Assembly: GCA_934591895.1 (NCBI GenBank)
Contig: CAKTPP010000004.1
Location: 124,001 to 188,000, forward strand
Direction: 5' to 3'
Origin: an uncultured Oscillospiraceae bacterium
GTDB taxonomy: Bacteria > Bacillota > Clostridia > Oscillospirales > Oscillospiraceae
DNA length: 64,000 bases
Under the pieces are notes generated by a model, which did not search any database, was not told the DNA's origin, and saw only the letters and a list, made by a program, of their open reading frames with translations. This document shows, in pieces, positions 32,502-41,597 of the stretch. The position numbers were made by a program, and so were the translations under genes. How positions within the stretch are numbered: the stretch's first letter is position 1; each line of letters opens with the position of its first letter.

Positions 32502-33428
32502 ATGCAATGGATCGAAGTGTCCGTCCCCACCCGCAGCGATGAGATCGACGACGTCTGCGCACAGCTGGCCGAGCTGGGCGCCGGCGGCATGGTCGTGGAG
32601 GACGAGGCGGATTTTCAGCAGTTTCTGGAGCACAACCACCAGTATTGGGACTACGTTGACGATGCGCTCGAGGCGCAGTTTCGCGGCGTGTCGCGCATCA
32701 AGTTCTACCTCCCGGACGATGACGACGGGCGCGCGCAGCTGGAGACCATCCGCGCCGGCATCGGCCGCGAGCTGACGACTGCGACCGTGCGCGACAGCGA
32801 CTGGGAGAACAACTGGCGGCAGTACTACCAGCCGATCGAGGTCGGCGAAAAGCTCGTCGTCGTGCCCGAGTGGCTCGATGCGCCGGCGGACGGCCGCGTC
32901 GCGCTGCGGCTCGATCCGGGGCTCATCTTCGGCACGGGCAGCCACCCCACAACGCGCATGTGCCTCGCCGCGCTCGAGCAGTATGCCGGCGCGGGCAGGA
33001 CCGCGCTCGACCTCGGCTGCGGCAGCGGCATCCTCGGCATCGGCGCGCTGCTGCTCGGCTGCGCGCACGTCACCGGCTGCGACATCGACCCCAAGGCGCC
33101 CGAGGTCGCGGCGGGCAACGCCGCGCTCAACGGCTTTGCGGACGACCGGTTCACCGTCTGCGCCGGCGACATCCTCGCCGACGCCGGACTGCGCCGGCAT
33201 CTCGGCACGGGGTATGATCTCGTGCTGGCAAACATCGTGTCCGATGTCATCATCCCGCTGGCCGCGCACGCCCCGGCGTTTCTCGCCCCGGGCGGCACGT
33301 TCATCTGCTCGGGCATCATCGACGGGCGCGAGGACGAGGTGCGCGCCGCCATCGAGCGCGCGGGCTTCACGGTCACGGCGCACGACAGCCTTGAGGAGTG
33401 GCACTGCTTCACGGCTACGCTTGCGTGA
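32502..33428 (+). CDS. prmA: Ribosomal protein L11 methyltransferase
   Basis: 308 residues, trimethylates ribosomal protein L11. N-terminal substrate-binding domain (1-100) with DSDWENNWRQYYQP, the PrmA hallmark DxxW-N-W region, then a SAM-binding Rossmann domain: LDPGLIFGTGSHPTTRMCL, DLGCGSGILGIGALL and LANIVSDVIIPLA. ATG at 32502 has an AAAGGAG site; the open frame extends 264 bp upstream without support. Confidence 0.96.
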   Translation: MQWIEVSVPTRSDEIDDVCAQLAELGAGGMVVEDEADFQQFLEHNHQYWDYVDDALEAQFRGVSRIKFYLPDDDDGRAQLETIRAGIGRELTTATVRDSDWENNWRQYYQPIEVGEKLVVVPEWLDAPADGRVALRLDPGLIFGTGSHPTTRMCLAALEQYAGAGRTALDLGCGSGILGIGALLLGCAHVTGCDIDPKAPEVAAGNAALNGFADDRFTVCAGDILADAGLRRHLGTGYDLVLANIVSDVIIPLAAHAPAFLAPGGTFICSGIIDGREDEVRAAIERAGFTVTAHDSLEEWHCFTATLA

Positions 33429-33518
33429 CGATGCGGCTGGCAGCCTGAACAAACACGAAACCATCTTTTTATGCACTTTGACCGGCGCGGCGCGCCGGTT
33501 CGGAAAGAGAGAACTGCG

Positions 33519-34802
33519 ATGAAGTATGCTTTTGACAACGCGAGCCTGATCGACGGCACGCAGGATATGCACGTGCAGCCGGGGCTGTGCGTGCTCACGG
33601 ACGGCGAGACGATCACGGACATCGTGCCCGCCGGCACCGCGCCGGACGGTTACCGGCGCATCGACCTGCACGGGCGCTACCTGCTGCCGGGCCTGATCAA
33701 CATGCACGTGCATCTGGCCGGAAACGGCAAGATCCAGAAAAAGCAGCGCGACCTGGAGACGCTCGTGCGCCGCATCCTTTCAAACCCCGTCTCGCGCGCG
33801 GTGGCCTACCGCATGGTGTGCTCCTTTGCGCACACCGAGCTGCTCGGCGGCGTGACGACGATCCGCACCGTCGGCGGACTGGACACGTTCGACACGCGCC
33901 TGCGCGACGAGATCCGTGCCGGCCGCCGCATCGGGCCGCGCGTGCTCGCGGCGAACGAGGCCATCTCCGTCCCCGGCGGGCACATGGCGGGCTCGGTCGC
34001 CATCGCGGCCAGGACCGTTGACGAGGCGCTCGCACAGGTCGACGCCGTGCACGCGCAGGGCGCAGACCTCGTCAAGCTCATGATCACCGGCGGCGTCATG
34101 GACGCGAAGGAACGCGGCGTGCCCGGCGAGGTGAAGATGCCGGCCGGGATGGTGCGCGCCGTGTGCGACCGGGCGCACGCGCTCGGCTACACCGTGGCGG
34201 CGCATACCGAGTCCACGGAGGGCGTGCGCATCGCGCTGCAAAACGGCGTCGATTCCATCGAGCACGGCGCAAAGCCGGATGAAGAAATTCTGCGCCTGTT
34301 TCACGAGCGGGGCGCGTTCTTGTGCGTGACGCTCTCGCCCGCGCTGCCGTACGCGCTCTTCGACCGCTCGGTCACGCACCTGACCGAGGTCGAGCAGTTC
34401 AACGGCAACGTGGTCTTCGAGGGCATGGTCGCGTGCGCGAAGGCCGCGCTCGCGCACGACATCCCCGTCGTGCTTGGCAACGACGTCGGCTGCCAGTGGA
34501 TCGCGCAGTACGACTTCTGGCGCGAGCTGTGCTACTTCCACAAGTACGCCGGCGCGTCCACTGCCTGCGCGCTCTACTGCGCCACCGGGCAGGCCGCGCG
34601 GCTGGCGGGCCTCGGCGACGTGACCGGCACGCTCCGCCCCGGTCTGTGCGCCGATATGCTCGTCACGAGCGAAAACCCGCTCGAAGATCTGCGCGCGCTG
34701 CGCACGCTCGACATGGTCGTCGCACGCGGCCGGATCATCGACCGCCCGCGCCCGAAGCGCAATGCCCGGCTCGACGCCGGTCTCGACCCCCTGCTCGCCT
34801 GA
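33519..34802 (+). CDS. Metal-dependent amidohydrolase (imidazolonepropionase/prolidase-like)
   Basis: 427 residues of the amidohydrolase superfamily. Metal ligands are visible in order: NMHVHLAG (HxH), VKLMITGG (Lys bridge), HTESTEG (His), SIEHG (His) and GNDVGC (Asp). The fold is the TIM barrel with a small beta-sandwich from both ends. Relatives hydrolyse cyclic amides or dipeptide C-terminal bonds; substrate unknown. ATG at 33519 is 12 bp after a GAAAGAGAG site; the leader holds the same CCGGCGCGGCGCGCCGG palindrome as the 5.5 kb operon. The SulP gene follows 34 bp later. Confidence 0.9.
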   Translation: MKYAFDNASLIDGTQDMHVQPGLCVLTDGETITDIVPAGTAPDGYRRIDLHGRYLLPGLINMHVHLAGNGKIQKKQRDLETLVRRILSNPVSRAVAYRMVCSFAHTELLGGVTTIRTVGGLDTFDTRLRDEIRAGRRIGPRVLAANEAISVPGGHMAGSVAIAARTVDEALAQVDAVHAQGADLVKLMITGGVMDAKERGVPGEVKMPAGMVRAVCDRAHALGYTVAAHTESTEGVRIALQNGVDSIEHGAKPDEEILRLFHERGAFLCVTLSPALPYALFDRSVTHLTEVEQFNGNVVFEGMVACAKAALAHDIPVVLGNDVGCQWIAQYDFWRELCYFHKYAGASTACALYCATGQAARLAGLGDVTGTLRPGLCADMLVTSENPLEDLRALRTLDMVVARGRIIDRPRPKRNARLDAGLDPLLA

Positions 34803-34836
34803 GCGGGCGCATACCTTATATAATTCAGGTGATGTT

Positions 34837-37362
34837 ATGAAAGCGCTCTCACAACCGCTGTTTGCCTCCCTGCATGGCTATGACCGGCAGCAGCTCGGGC
34901 CGGATCTGTTCTCCGGCGTGCTCATTGCGCTGCTGTCCATCCCGATCTCCATGGGCTATGCCCAGCTGGCGGGTCTGCCGCCGGTCTACGGTCTGTACGG
35001 GTCGCTGATCCCGATCCTGCTCTTTGCGATGCTCAGCACGACGCGGGAATTCATCTTCGGCGTGGATGCCGCGCCCGCCGCCATGATCGGCGCGGTGCTC
35101 GCGTCGCTCGGCGTCACGTCCGGCAGCGCGGAGGCCATGCGCATCGTGCCGGTGCTGACGCTCTACGCCGCGCTGTGGCTGGCGGTGTTCGCGCTCGTGC
35201 GCGCGGACAGGGCCGTCGATTACATCTCCGAGCCCGTCATGGGCGGGTTCATCAGCGGCGTCTGCTGCGAGATCATCCTCATGCAGGTGCCGAAGCTGCT
35301 CGGCTCGGGCACGGGCACGGGCGAGCTGTTCGAGCTGCTGGGGCATATTTTTGACGCGGCAAAGTCCGTCAATCCGATGACCGCCGTGCTCGGCTTTGCA
35401 ACGCTTGCGATCCTGCTGCTCGCGCCGCGCAAGTGGCCGAAGGTGCCGTGGGTGCTGGTGATGATGGTGCTCGGCGGGCTGCTCGGCGCGTTTGCGCCGC
35501 TGGCCGACCGGGGCGTCGCGCTGCTGGCCGCCGTGCCGCGCGGCTTGCCGAAGCTCATGCTGCCGGACCTCACGGCGCTGCCGTTTACCAAGGCGCTCGT
35601 GGCGGCGCTGCCGGTCGCGGCCGTGATCCTGGCCGAGACGCTGCTGGCCTCGTCCGGCACGGCGCAGAAAAACGGCTACCGGCTCAACGGCCGCCGCGAG
35701 ATCGCGGCCTATGCCGTGTGCAACGTTGCCGCAGGACTCGTCGGCTGCTGCGTCGTGTCGGGCAGCGTGTCGCGCACGGCGGTCAACGAGCGCAACGGCG
35801 GCAAAACGCAGCTCGTGTCCGTCACGGCGAGCGTGACCATGCTGCTCGTGCTGCTCTTCGCCACGCCGCTCATCCGGTTTCTGCCCGTGCCGGTGCTGAC
35901 GGCCATCGTCGTCAACGCGCTCATCGGGGCGACGGAGTTCGGCATCGCGCGGCGGCTCTGGCGCGTCAACCGCGTGGAGCTCGGCATCTTCACCGGGGCG
36001 TTTCTCGGCGTGCTGCTGCTCGGCGCGATCAAGGGCGTGCTCGTGGGCATGGTGCTGTCGTTTGTCGACGTGCTCATGCGCGCGGCCGCGCCGCAGCGCA
36101 CCTTCCTCGGCACGCTGCCGGGCAAGTCCGGCTTCTTCCCGATCGACCGCGTCAGCGGGGTGCAGCCGCTGCCGCACATCGTGCTCTACCGCTTCAGCGG
36201 CAGCCTGTTTTTTGCAAACATCCGCCGCTTTCAGGAGGACATTGAGGGCGCGCTGCAGCCCGACACGCAGGCCGTCATCGTCGACGGCAGCGCCGTCGTG
36301 AGCGTGGACATCACCGCCTGCGACCGGCTCGTCGCGCTCAACCGCAAGCTGCGCGCGCAGGGCGTGCGCTTTTATCTGACCGAGCACATCGGCGAGGTCA
36401 ACGACCAGCTGCGGCACTTTGAGGCCGGCGAGCTCATCGAGACCGGCGCCGTGCGCCGCACGATCCGCGGCGCGCTGCGCGACGCCGGTGTGACCCTCGA
36501 TCCCGGCAGCTCGTATCAGCAGATCCCCGACAACATGGACGACATCCGCCAGCTGCAGGAGCTTGAGTGGCTCTACGGCGCGGACGCGGAGGTGCAGATC
36601 GAGCGCAACGTCCAGCTCATGCTCGCGCGCATGCGCACAACGGACGACGTGAGCGCACGCCGCGCCATGCTCGAGCACTTCCTCAACGAGGACTTCCACT
36701 TCGGCAGCATCGACACCGACGAGGTGCTGCTGCATCTCGAGGGGCACACGGACGAGCTGGCCGCGCTGCTCGGCAACTCCGAGGACGACGTGTTCACCGA
36801 TCTCGAGGTCGAGCGCGACAGCCTCATCGACCGCGTCGAGCAGGACTATCCCGAGCTGGTCGAGCACGTGCGCGAGCGCCGCGACCACCTCGACCACGAT
36901 TTCCACGCCAACCACCCCTCGAGCGCCGCGCGCATCGACGCCCGCCGGCAGCAGCTGCGCGCACGCATCGAGCGCGAGCGCGCCGAACGCGGCGAGCGCC
37001 GCGCCCAGCATCAGGCCGAGCTGCTTGAGCGGCATGAGCAGCACGCCGCCGCGCATCAGGAGCGGCACGAGCAGCACGCCACCGAGCAGCAGCTGCGCCA
37101 TGAGCGGCAGCTCGAGGAGCGGCTGCGCCGTCAGGCGGAGGAGCAGGTCGCGCGCGAGCAGCGGCAGGCGGCCGAGCTGGCCAGGAAGGCGCAGCGCGCG
37201 GCCGAGCGTGCACGCCGCCACGCGGAGCACTCCGCCGAGCATGCGCAAAAGCACGCCGAGGATCTCGCGCGCAAGGTGCAGCGCCACGCCGAGCACAAGG
37301 CCGAGCGCCTCGAGCGGCACGCCGGGCACAAGGCAAAGCACAGGCACGACGGCGAGGACTGA
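34837..37362 (+). CDS. SulP-family anion transporter with STAS domain and long charged His/Arg/Glu tail
   Basis: 841 residues. Membrane domain (about 1-430) starts with the SulP pattern LSIPISMGYAQLAGLPPVYG; STAS domain at about 444-557 (LPHIVLYRFSGSLFFAN, VDGSAVVSVDITA). After a further helical region (560-690) comes a tail of about 150 residues (688-841) almost wholly of Arg, Glu, His, Ala and Gln, coiled-coil in pattern, ending HKAKHRHDGED. SulP proteins move sulfate, bicarbonate or dicarboxylates; substrate unknown. The tail is far outside the usual 500-600-residue family length. ATG at 34837 is weakly preceded by AGGTGAT. Confidence 0.88.
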   Translation: MKALSQPLFASLHGYDRQQLGPDLFSGVLIALLSIPISMGYAQLAGLPPVYGLYGSLIPILLFAMLSTTREFIFGVDAAPAAMIGAVLASLGVTSGSAEAMRIVPVLTLYAALWLAVFALVRADRAVDYISEPVMGGFISGVCCEIILMQVPKLLGSGTGTGELFELLGHIFDAAKSVNPMTAVLGFATLAILLLAPRKWPKVPWVLVMMVLGGLLGAFAPLADRGVALLAAVPRGLPKLMLPDLTALPFTKALVAALPVAAVILAETLLASSGTAQKNGYRLNGRREIAAYAVCNVAAGLVGCCVVSGSVSRTAVNERNGGKTQLVSVTASVTMLLVLLFATPLIRFLPVPVLTAIVVNALIGATEFGIARRLWRVNRVELGIFTGAFLGVLLLGAIKGVLVGMVLSFVDVLMRAAAPQRTFLGTLPGKSGFFPIDRVSGVQPLPHIVLYRFSGSLFFANIRRFQEDIEGALQPDTQAVIVDGSAVVSVDITACDRLVALNRKLRAQGVRFYLTEHIGEVNDQLRHFEAGELIETGAVRRTIRGALRDAGVTLDPGSSYQQIPDNMDDIRQLQELEWLYGADAEVQIERNVQLMLARMRTTDDVSARRAMLEHFLNEDFHFGSIDTDEVLLHLEGHTDELAALLGNSEDDVFTDLEVERDSLIDRVEQDYPELVEHVRERRDHLDHDFHANHPSSAARIDARRQQLRARIERERAERGERRAQHQAELLERHEQHAAAHQERHEQHATEQQLRHERQLEERLRRQAEEQVAREQRQAAELARKAQRAAERARRHAEHSAEHAQKHAEDLARKVQRHAEHKAERLERHAGHKAKHRHDGED

Positions 37363-37404
37363 GCGCCGCGCACGCAGACGGCTTTCGTCACAGGAGACCG
37401 ATAC

Positions 37405-37535
37405 CCGTCGAAAAATGAGTTTACATAATTCCGATACCCGTTCGACACATTCCACCAGTCGAAGACGGGCGAGAAAATTTGGATTTCTCCGAATCTTTGT
37501 GCTTTTCGACGAAGCGTATCACATTATGTCAACAG
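37405..37535 (+). promoter_or_regulatory. Cluster of Spo0A-box-like sites upstream of spo0A
   Basis: The 308-bp gap before spo0A holds TTCGACA (37441-37447, exact complement of TGTCGAA), CGTCGAAAA (about 37407), AGTCGAA (about 37458), TTTTCGACG (about 37503) and TGTCAAC (about 37527). This density fits autoregulation by Spo0A as in Bacillus. AT-rich DNA around 37590 (TAAAATATCC) may hold the -10. Functional role is inference. Confidence 0.5.
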
Positions 37536-37670
37536 AAAGTTGGGTTTATTCGCCAAGAACCACACGATTCCAGCATCCCAAACATGGTAAAATATCCGCG
37601 CAAGACAGGGAAAACGAGCGGTTCGTCAGACAGCTGACCGCAAGCCCGAAATTTTGCAGAGGAGAGAGTT

Positions 37671-38453
37671 ATGGAAACAAAAATCAGTGTACTGGTGGCA
37701 GAGCCCAGTGAGGAATACCGTGCAGCCTATGCCAAGGCCATCGCCCGGGAAGCGGACATGGAGCTGGTCGCGCAGACGGACAACGGGCTGCGCGCGGAGG
37801 CACTCGTCGACGAATTTCAACCCGATGTGGTGGTGCTCGATCTCGTGCTGGCGAGTGTCGACGGCATGTCGCTGCTGGCACGGCTGCAGACCAAGGAGAA
37901 GCCGCCGCGCGTGATCGTTACATCCGCGATCTACAACGACGAGGTTCTCATGGAGTGTGCCGACCTCGGCACGATGTACTTCATGCAAAAGCCGGTCGAC
38001 CCGCCGCTGCTCGTGTACCGCATCCGGCAGACCGCGCGTCCGCGCCGCCGCACCGGCAGCCTGTGCGCACAGCTTGAGGCGAGCGAGCCCGTGCCCACGC
38101 TTGAGAGCGTTGTCACCGACGTCATCCACGAGATCGGCGTCCCGGCGCACATCAAGGGCTATCAATACCTGCGCGAGGCGATCATGCTGGCCATCGACGA
38201 CATGGATGTCATCAATTCCGTGACCAAGGTGCTCTACCCTGAGGTCGCGCGCAAGTTCAACACCACGCCCTCGCGCGTTGAGCGCGCCATACGCCACGCG
38301 ATCGAGGTCGCGTGGGATCGCGGCGATCTGGAGACGCTGCAGAAGTTTTTCGGCTACACGGTCTCGAACATCAAGGGCAAGCCGACGAATTCGGAGTTTA
38401 TCGCCATGATCGCCGACTGCCTGAGTCTGCGGCAGAAGCAGAGCGCGTGCTGA
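37671..38453 (+). CDS. spo0A: Stage 0 sporulation protein A, master response regulator
   Basis: 260 residues. Receiver domain with phosphoacceptor Asp57 (VVVLDLVLASVDG), Thr/Ser in IVTSA and Lys in MQKPVD. The C-terminal domain (about 145-260) is unmistakable: VPAHIKGYQYLREAI, VTKVLYPEVARKFNTTPSRV and ERAIRHAIEVAWDRGD, the Spo0A DNA-recognition region. The receiver is atypical: the acidic pair that binds Mg2+ (DD in Bacillus) reads Glu-Pro, and the Met-Pro after the phosphorylation site is Ala-Ser. SD GGAGAGAG. It controls entry into sporulation; no other sporulation gene is in the window. Confidence 0.96.
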   Translation: METKISVLVAEPSEEYRAAYAKAIAREADMELVAQTDNGLRAEALVDEFQPDVVVLDLVLASVDGMSLLARLQTKEKPPRVIVTSAIYNDEVLMECADLGTMYFMQKPVDPPLLVYRIRQTARPRRRTGSLCAQLEASEPVPTLESVVTDVIHEIGVPAHIKGYQYLREAIMLAIDDMDVINSVTKVLYPEVARKFNTTPSRVERAIRHAIEVAWDRGDLETLQKFFGYTVSNIKGKPTNSEFIAMIADCLSLRQKQSAC

Positions 38454-38483
38454 CGCGCGGCATGGATGACAGAGGGATGCAAA

Positions 38484-38638
38484 GCGCCCCCGAACCGGAA
38501 TGGTTCGGGGGCGCTTTCTGCCAAAAAAGCAGTGCGTTTTTGACAGAAGAGTTTGCAGCCTGACTGCGGCGGCGAAACTCTGCGAGGCTGTTTGCCGATC
38601 AAAACATTGCCCCCGAACCGGAACGGTTCGGGGGCGCT
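38484..38638 (-). repeat. Dispersed structured element, copy F (deleted form), bracketed by duplicated terminator hairpins
   Basis: Core 38537-38590 on the minus strand reads AGCCTCGCAGAGTTTCGCC...GCAGTCAGGCTGCAAACT..CTGTCAAAAA: the left box is fused to the right end, hairpin 2 is lost. On both sides (38486-38515 and 38609-38638) is the same 30-bp GCCCCCGAACCGG-type hairpin with one mismatch. The first, with a perfect 13-bp stem (38484-38514), serves as the spo0A terminator, the second as that of the convergent gene. Confidence 0.8.
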
Positions 38639-38677
38639 CAATGTCTGTGTTTCGATCTCAGGGCGTCCTGCCCGGGC

Positions 38678-41371
38678 TCAGCGGCTCGGGAACAGGGCGA
38701 GGAAATCATCGAGGCTGCGGTAGCTGCCGCCCTGCGGCGCAAGATCCGGCGCGGCGGCATAGGCGCTGCCCGGCACGGCCGTGACGGCGAGGCTGGCCGC
38801 ATCGACCTGCGTGCGCAGCGTGATCCGGCTCGGCGTGAGCGAGATGTACAGCGGCGAGGCCGCGATGTCCGCCGTGATGTTCAGCGCACCGTCGGCATAG
38901 CCGAAGTCCGAGATCGCGCCGACGACGCTCGCAAACGACAGGTGCTCGAAGAAGTAGGTGTACGCCTCGATGGTGTCCTGCACCGTCTGGCGGTCGACGC
39001 CCGGCGTGACGGTGAGCACGGCGTAGAGCGCGCGCTCGAGCGAATCCATCGACGCCGTGACGTGGTGCCAGCCGTAGTCGATGTACACGCGGTCGTTCCA
39101 GAACGTGACGGTCAGGTCGCGGCCGAGGATCTGCGACACGGCGCGCGCCGCGACGGGCTTGCCGAACGAGAGCACGACGTCGGTGTCAAGGCTGTAGCCG
39201 TTGACGCTCACCGTCGCGTCCATACCCATGGCCTGCGCGCCGACATAGCGCTCGAGCACGGGGGCAAAGGGCTGCAGCTGCGAGAGCGTGACGTAGTTTC
39301 CGCTCGTGGGGCTGAGCGCGGTGCCGCTGCCGGATGTGCCGGTGATCGTCACGCGCACCGTCCAGCCCGCGGCCGCGACCGTTACGCTGTCGGCCGAGAG
39401 GGCGGCGGACACGTCCGTGCCCGCGATGTTCAGCTGCGCGTGCAGGGCGTTGTCCGACCACGTCAGGCTGCGGACGCTGTCGACGGCGGACTGCGGCGTG
39501 AGCTCACGGAAAAACTGCGCATAGGCGCTGCCCGCGGCGTCTGCGCCGCTCGCACCGGCGAGCTTGCCCGCCCATGCGACGAGCTCACGGATCTCGCTGT
39601 CCGTGCCGCTGACGTGGATGCTGCCGGCGGAGACATAGACCGTGCTGCCGATGTATTCGGCGCGGATCGGCACGCCGTCGACCGTGGTCGTGAGCGCGGC
39701 GTCATAACCGCCGGAGGTCCTGGTTACGGTGGCCGTGCCGCTGAGACTCAGCGGGCCGCTGAGCGCGACGTCGAAGGTCGCGGTCCTGGCGGTAGCCGCA
39801 TCCATGAGGGGGCTGACGAGGCTCAGCGCGCCGGTCAGGTCGGTGTAGCCGTCGAGCGACTGCACCCGGAAGCCGCCGTAGTACGGCGTGGCCGCAATGC
39901 GCATACGCGCGCCGCCGATGTTGAGCGACACGTCCGCGCGCGTCAGGCGCAGCGCATCGGGATCGGTCAGATGCACCGTGCCGGAGATCATCGGGTCGTT
40001 GAGGCGGATGTTCATGCCGCCGGAGGTCTCCTGCATGGTGACGTTTTTGGTCAGCGCGGCCATGCCGGCGGAATCGAGCGAGATGTCCGGGATCTGCACG
40101 CCGAGGTAGCCCGCCACCGTGCGCGCCGCATCGAGCGTGTCGCTCGCGCGCAGAGCGATCTTCTGGCTGCCGAAGGCGATGTACACCCGCTCGTTGCTGT
40201 AGGCGGCGAAGAGGTCGACGCCCGCAACATTGCCGCGCAGCTGGAAGGCGGTCTGGTCGATATCGATATGTGCCGTCAGGCCGTAGGACTGGCCGTTCGC
40301 GCTGACGGTGATGCTGTAGTTCGGGGTGCGGCGGAAGAAGTCGCGCACCATGGCCTGCGTGTCCTGCCCGCCGTCGGAGAGCTTGCCGAGCTTGTTCGGG
40401 TCATACTCCGTAGCGAGATAGTGCTGGAACTCCGTCTGGTCGTCGGTCACGGCGCCGAAATCCGTGAACGTCTCCGTGAGCGTGCTCGTGCAGTTGAGGC
40501 TGCCGAGGCCGGACATGGACACGGAGTAGCTCTCCACGGTGTCCATGCGCAGCAGATCCCAGTTGGCGTCGATCGTCCAGACCATGTGCACGGCCGTGAA
40601 TTCGGGGTTTTTCGACGCGCCGCTGTACGTGCGCACCTGATGGCGGTAATATGCGCTCGCGCCCGTGGGCTCGAGATCAAAGGTAAGGGTATAGGTGCCG
40701 TCGTCATTGGCGGTCATGGTCGGGTTCTGCACCGTGTCCTGACTGATGACGTAGTTGCTGAGGTTGCGCGGATCCTGCCCGTAGGCGTCCTGATAGTCCT
40801 GCTGCGAGATGGCCACGATCTGGTCGCTCCACGTCGCGCTGTCGGCGGAGACGGAGCTCGCCTTGCGCACGAGGATCGCGCCGTCCTTGAAATACTTCTG
40901 CTCGCCGAGCTTGACGAACATGCTCGTGCTGATTGCCTCGGTAAAGACGCTGTCGTCCGTCACGACGCGCACGTTGTGCACGTTCTGGTTGTAGTCGATG
41001 AAGCCGACCTTTGCCTTCGTCTGGCCGGTGGTCTCAGAGCGGTAGGTCTCCTGATCCATGACGCCGGTCGTAATATAAATGTTGTCCTCGGCGCTCTGGC
41101 CGGAGGGGTCGCCGTCCGGCCGCGCGAGCGTGGTGCTCGCCCCGCCGGCGCCGTCGTCGGTATCGACCGCACCGGGCAGCATTACCGCCGCCGCGATCGC
41201 CAGCGCCAGCAGCATGCCGCCGATGACATAGGTGCGCTTGCCGTGCTTGCGGCGCGTCGGCTGCGCGGCGCTCTCGGAGGGCACCAGTTCGCTGTCGGCA
41301 ATATCCGGCGCGGTCTCGTCCGCCGTCGGCTTGCGCCGCCATGACGGAAGACGGAAGCTTTGTTTGCGCAT
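38678..41371 (-). CDS. Large membrane-anchored protein with three repeat domains, function unknown
   Basis: 897 residues, no family recognised. A charged cytoplasmic N terminus (1-60), one membrane span (about 62-82, YVIGGMLLALAIAAAVMLPG) and an outside region of about 800 residues rich in Ser, Thr, Ala, Val. Three copies of a motif [N]xxVYIxxGxxxV occur at residues 393, 576 and 759 (NERVYIAFGSQKI, GSTVYVSAGSIHV, NDRVYIDYGWHHV), spaced 182-184 residues, so the outer part is probably three related domains. ATG at 41371 has an AAGGAG site. It is convergent with spo0A; a -10 TATAAT is at 41454-41449. Confidence 0.8.
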   Translation of the reverse strand: MRKQSFRLPSWRRKPTADETAPDIADSELVPSESAAQPTRRKHGKRTYVIGGMLLALAIAAAVMLPGAVDTDDGAGGASTTLARPDGDPSGQSAEDNIYITTGVMDQETYRSETTGQTKAKVGFIDYNQNVHNVRVVTDDSVFTEAISTSMFVKLGEQKYFKDGAILVRKASSVSADSATWSDQIVAISQQDYQDAYGQDPRNLSNYVISQDTVQNPTMTANDDGTYTLTFDLEPTGASAYYRHQVRTYSGASKNPEFTAVHMVWTIDANWDLLRMDTVESYSVSMSGLGSLNCTSTLTETFTDFGAVTDDQTEFQHYLATEYDPNKLGKLSDGGQDTQAMVRDFFRRTPNYSITVSANGQSYGLTAHIDIDQTAFQLRGNVAGVDLFAAYSNERVYIAFGSQKIALRASDTLDAARTVAGYLGVQIPDISLDSAGMAALTKNVTMQETSGGMNIRLNDPMISGTVHLTDPDALRLTRADVSLNIGGARMRIAATPYYGGFRVQSLDGYTDLTGALSLVSPLMDAATARTATFDVALSGPLSLSGTATVTRTSGGYDAALTTTVDGVPIRAEYIGSTVYVSAGSIHVSGTDSEIRELVAWAGKLAGASGADAAGSAYAQFFRELTPQSAVDSVRSLTWSDNALHAQLNIAGTDVSAALSADSVTVAAAGWTVRVTITGTSGSGTALSPTSGNYVTLSQLQPFAPVLERYVGAQAMGMDATVSVNGYSLDTDVVLSFGKPVAARAVSQILGRDLTVTFWNDRVYIDYGWHHVTASMDSLERALYAVLTVTPGVDRQTVQDTIEAYTYFFEHLSFASVVGAISDFGYADGALNITADIAASPLYISLTPSRITLRTQVDAASLAVTAVPGSAYAAAPDLAPQGGSYRSLDDFLALFPSR

Positions 41372-41562
41372 ATATCTCAAACTCCTTCTCCTTGCGGGCA
41401 GCCCCGGCGTACACATCGTCAGGCAGCTCCCGGTTTTTTCTTGTTTTCATTATACGGCAAGGGGTTTGAAAACGCATCCTCCCGCCTTTCGACCGGTAGA
41501 AACGTTGAGAGAAGGCAATTCTACCGACGGGAGAATCCCTGTATCTGGGATTTTTGCCGGAC

Positions 41563-41591
41563 TTGCGGTGTGGCACGCGCTGTGGTATACT
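41563..41591 (+). promoter_or_regulatory. Sigma-A promoter giving a leaderless XRE-regulator transcript
   Basis: -35 TTGCGG (41563-41568), 17-bp spacer, -10 TATACT (41586-41591). Only six bases separate the -10 from the ATG at 41598, so transcription should start at or next to the start codon. No ribosome site is present. Confidence 0.65.
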
Positions 41592-41597
41592 CATAGC

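Noticed and set aside
34849..37362. SulP tail as an artefact of fused neighbouring gene
   Set aside because: The frame is continuous with no ribosome site or start before the tail, and the charged repeat pattern persists in frame to the stop.
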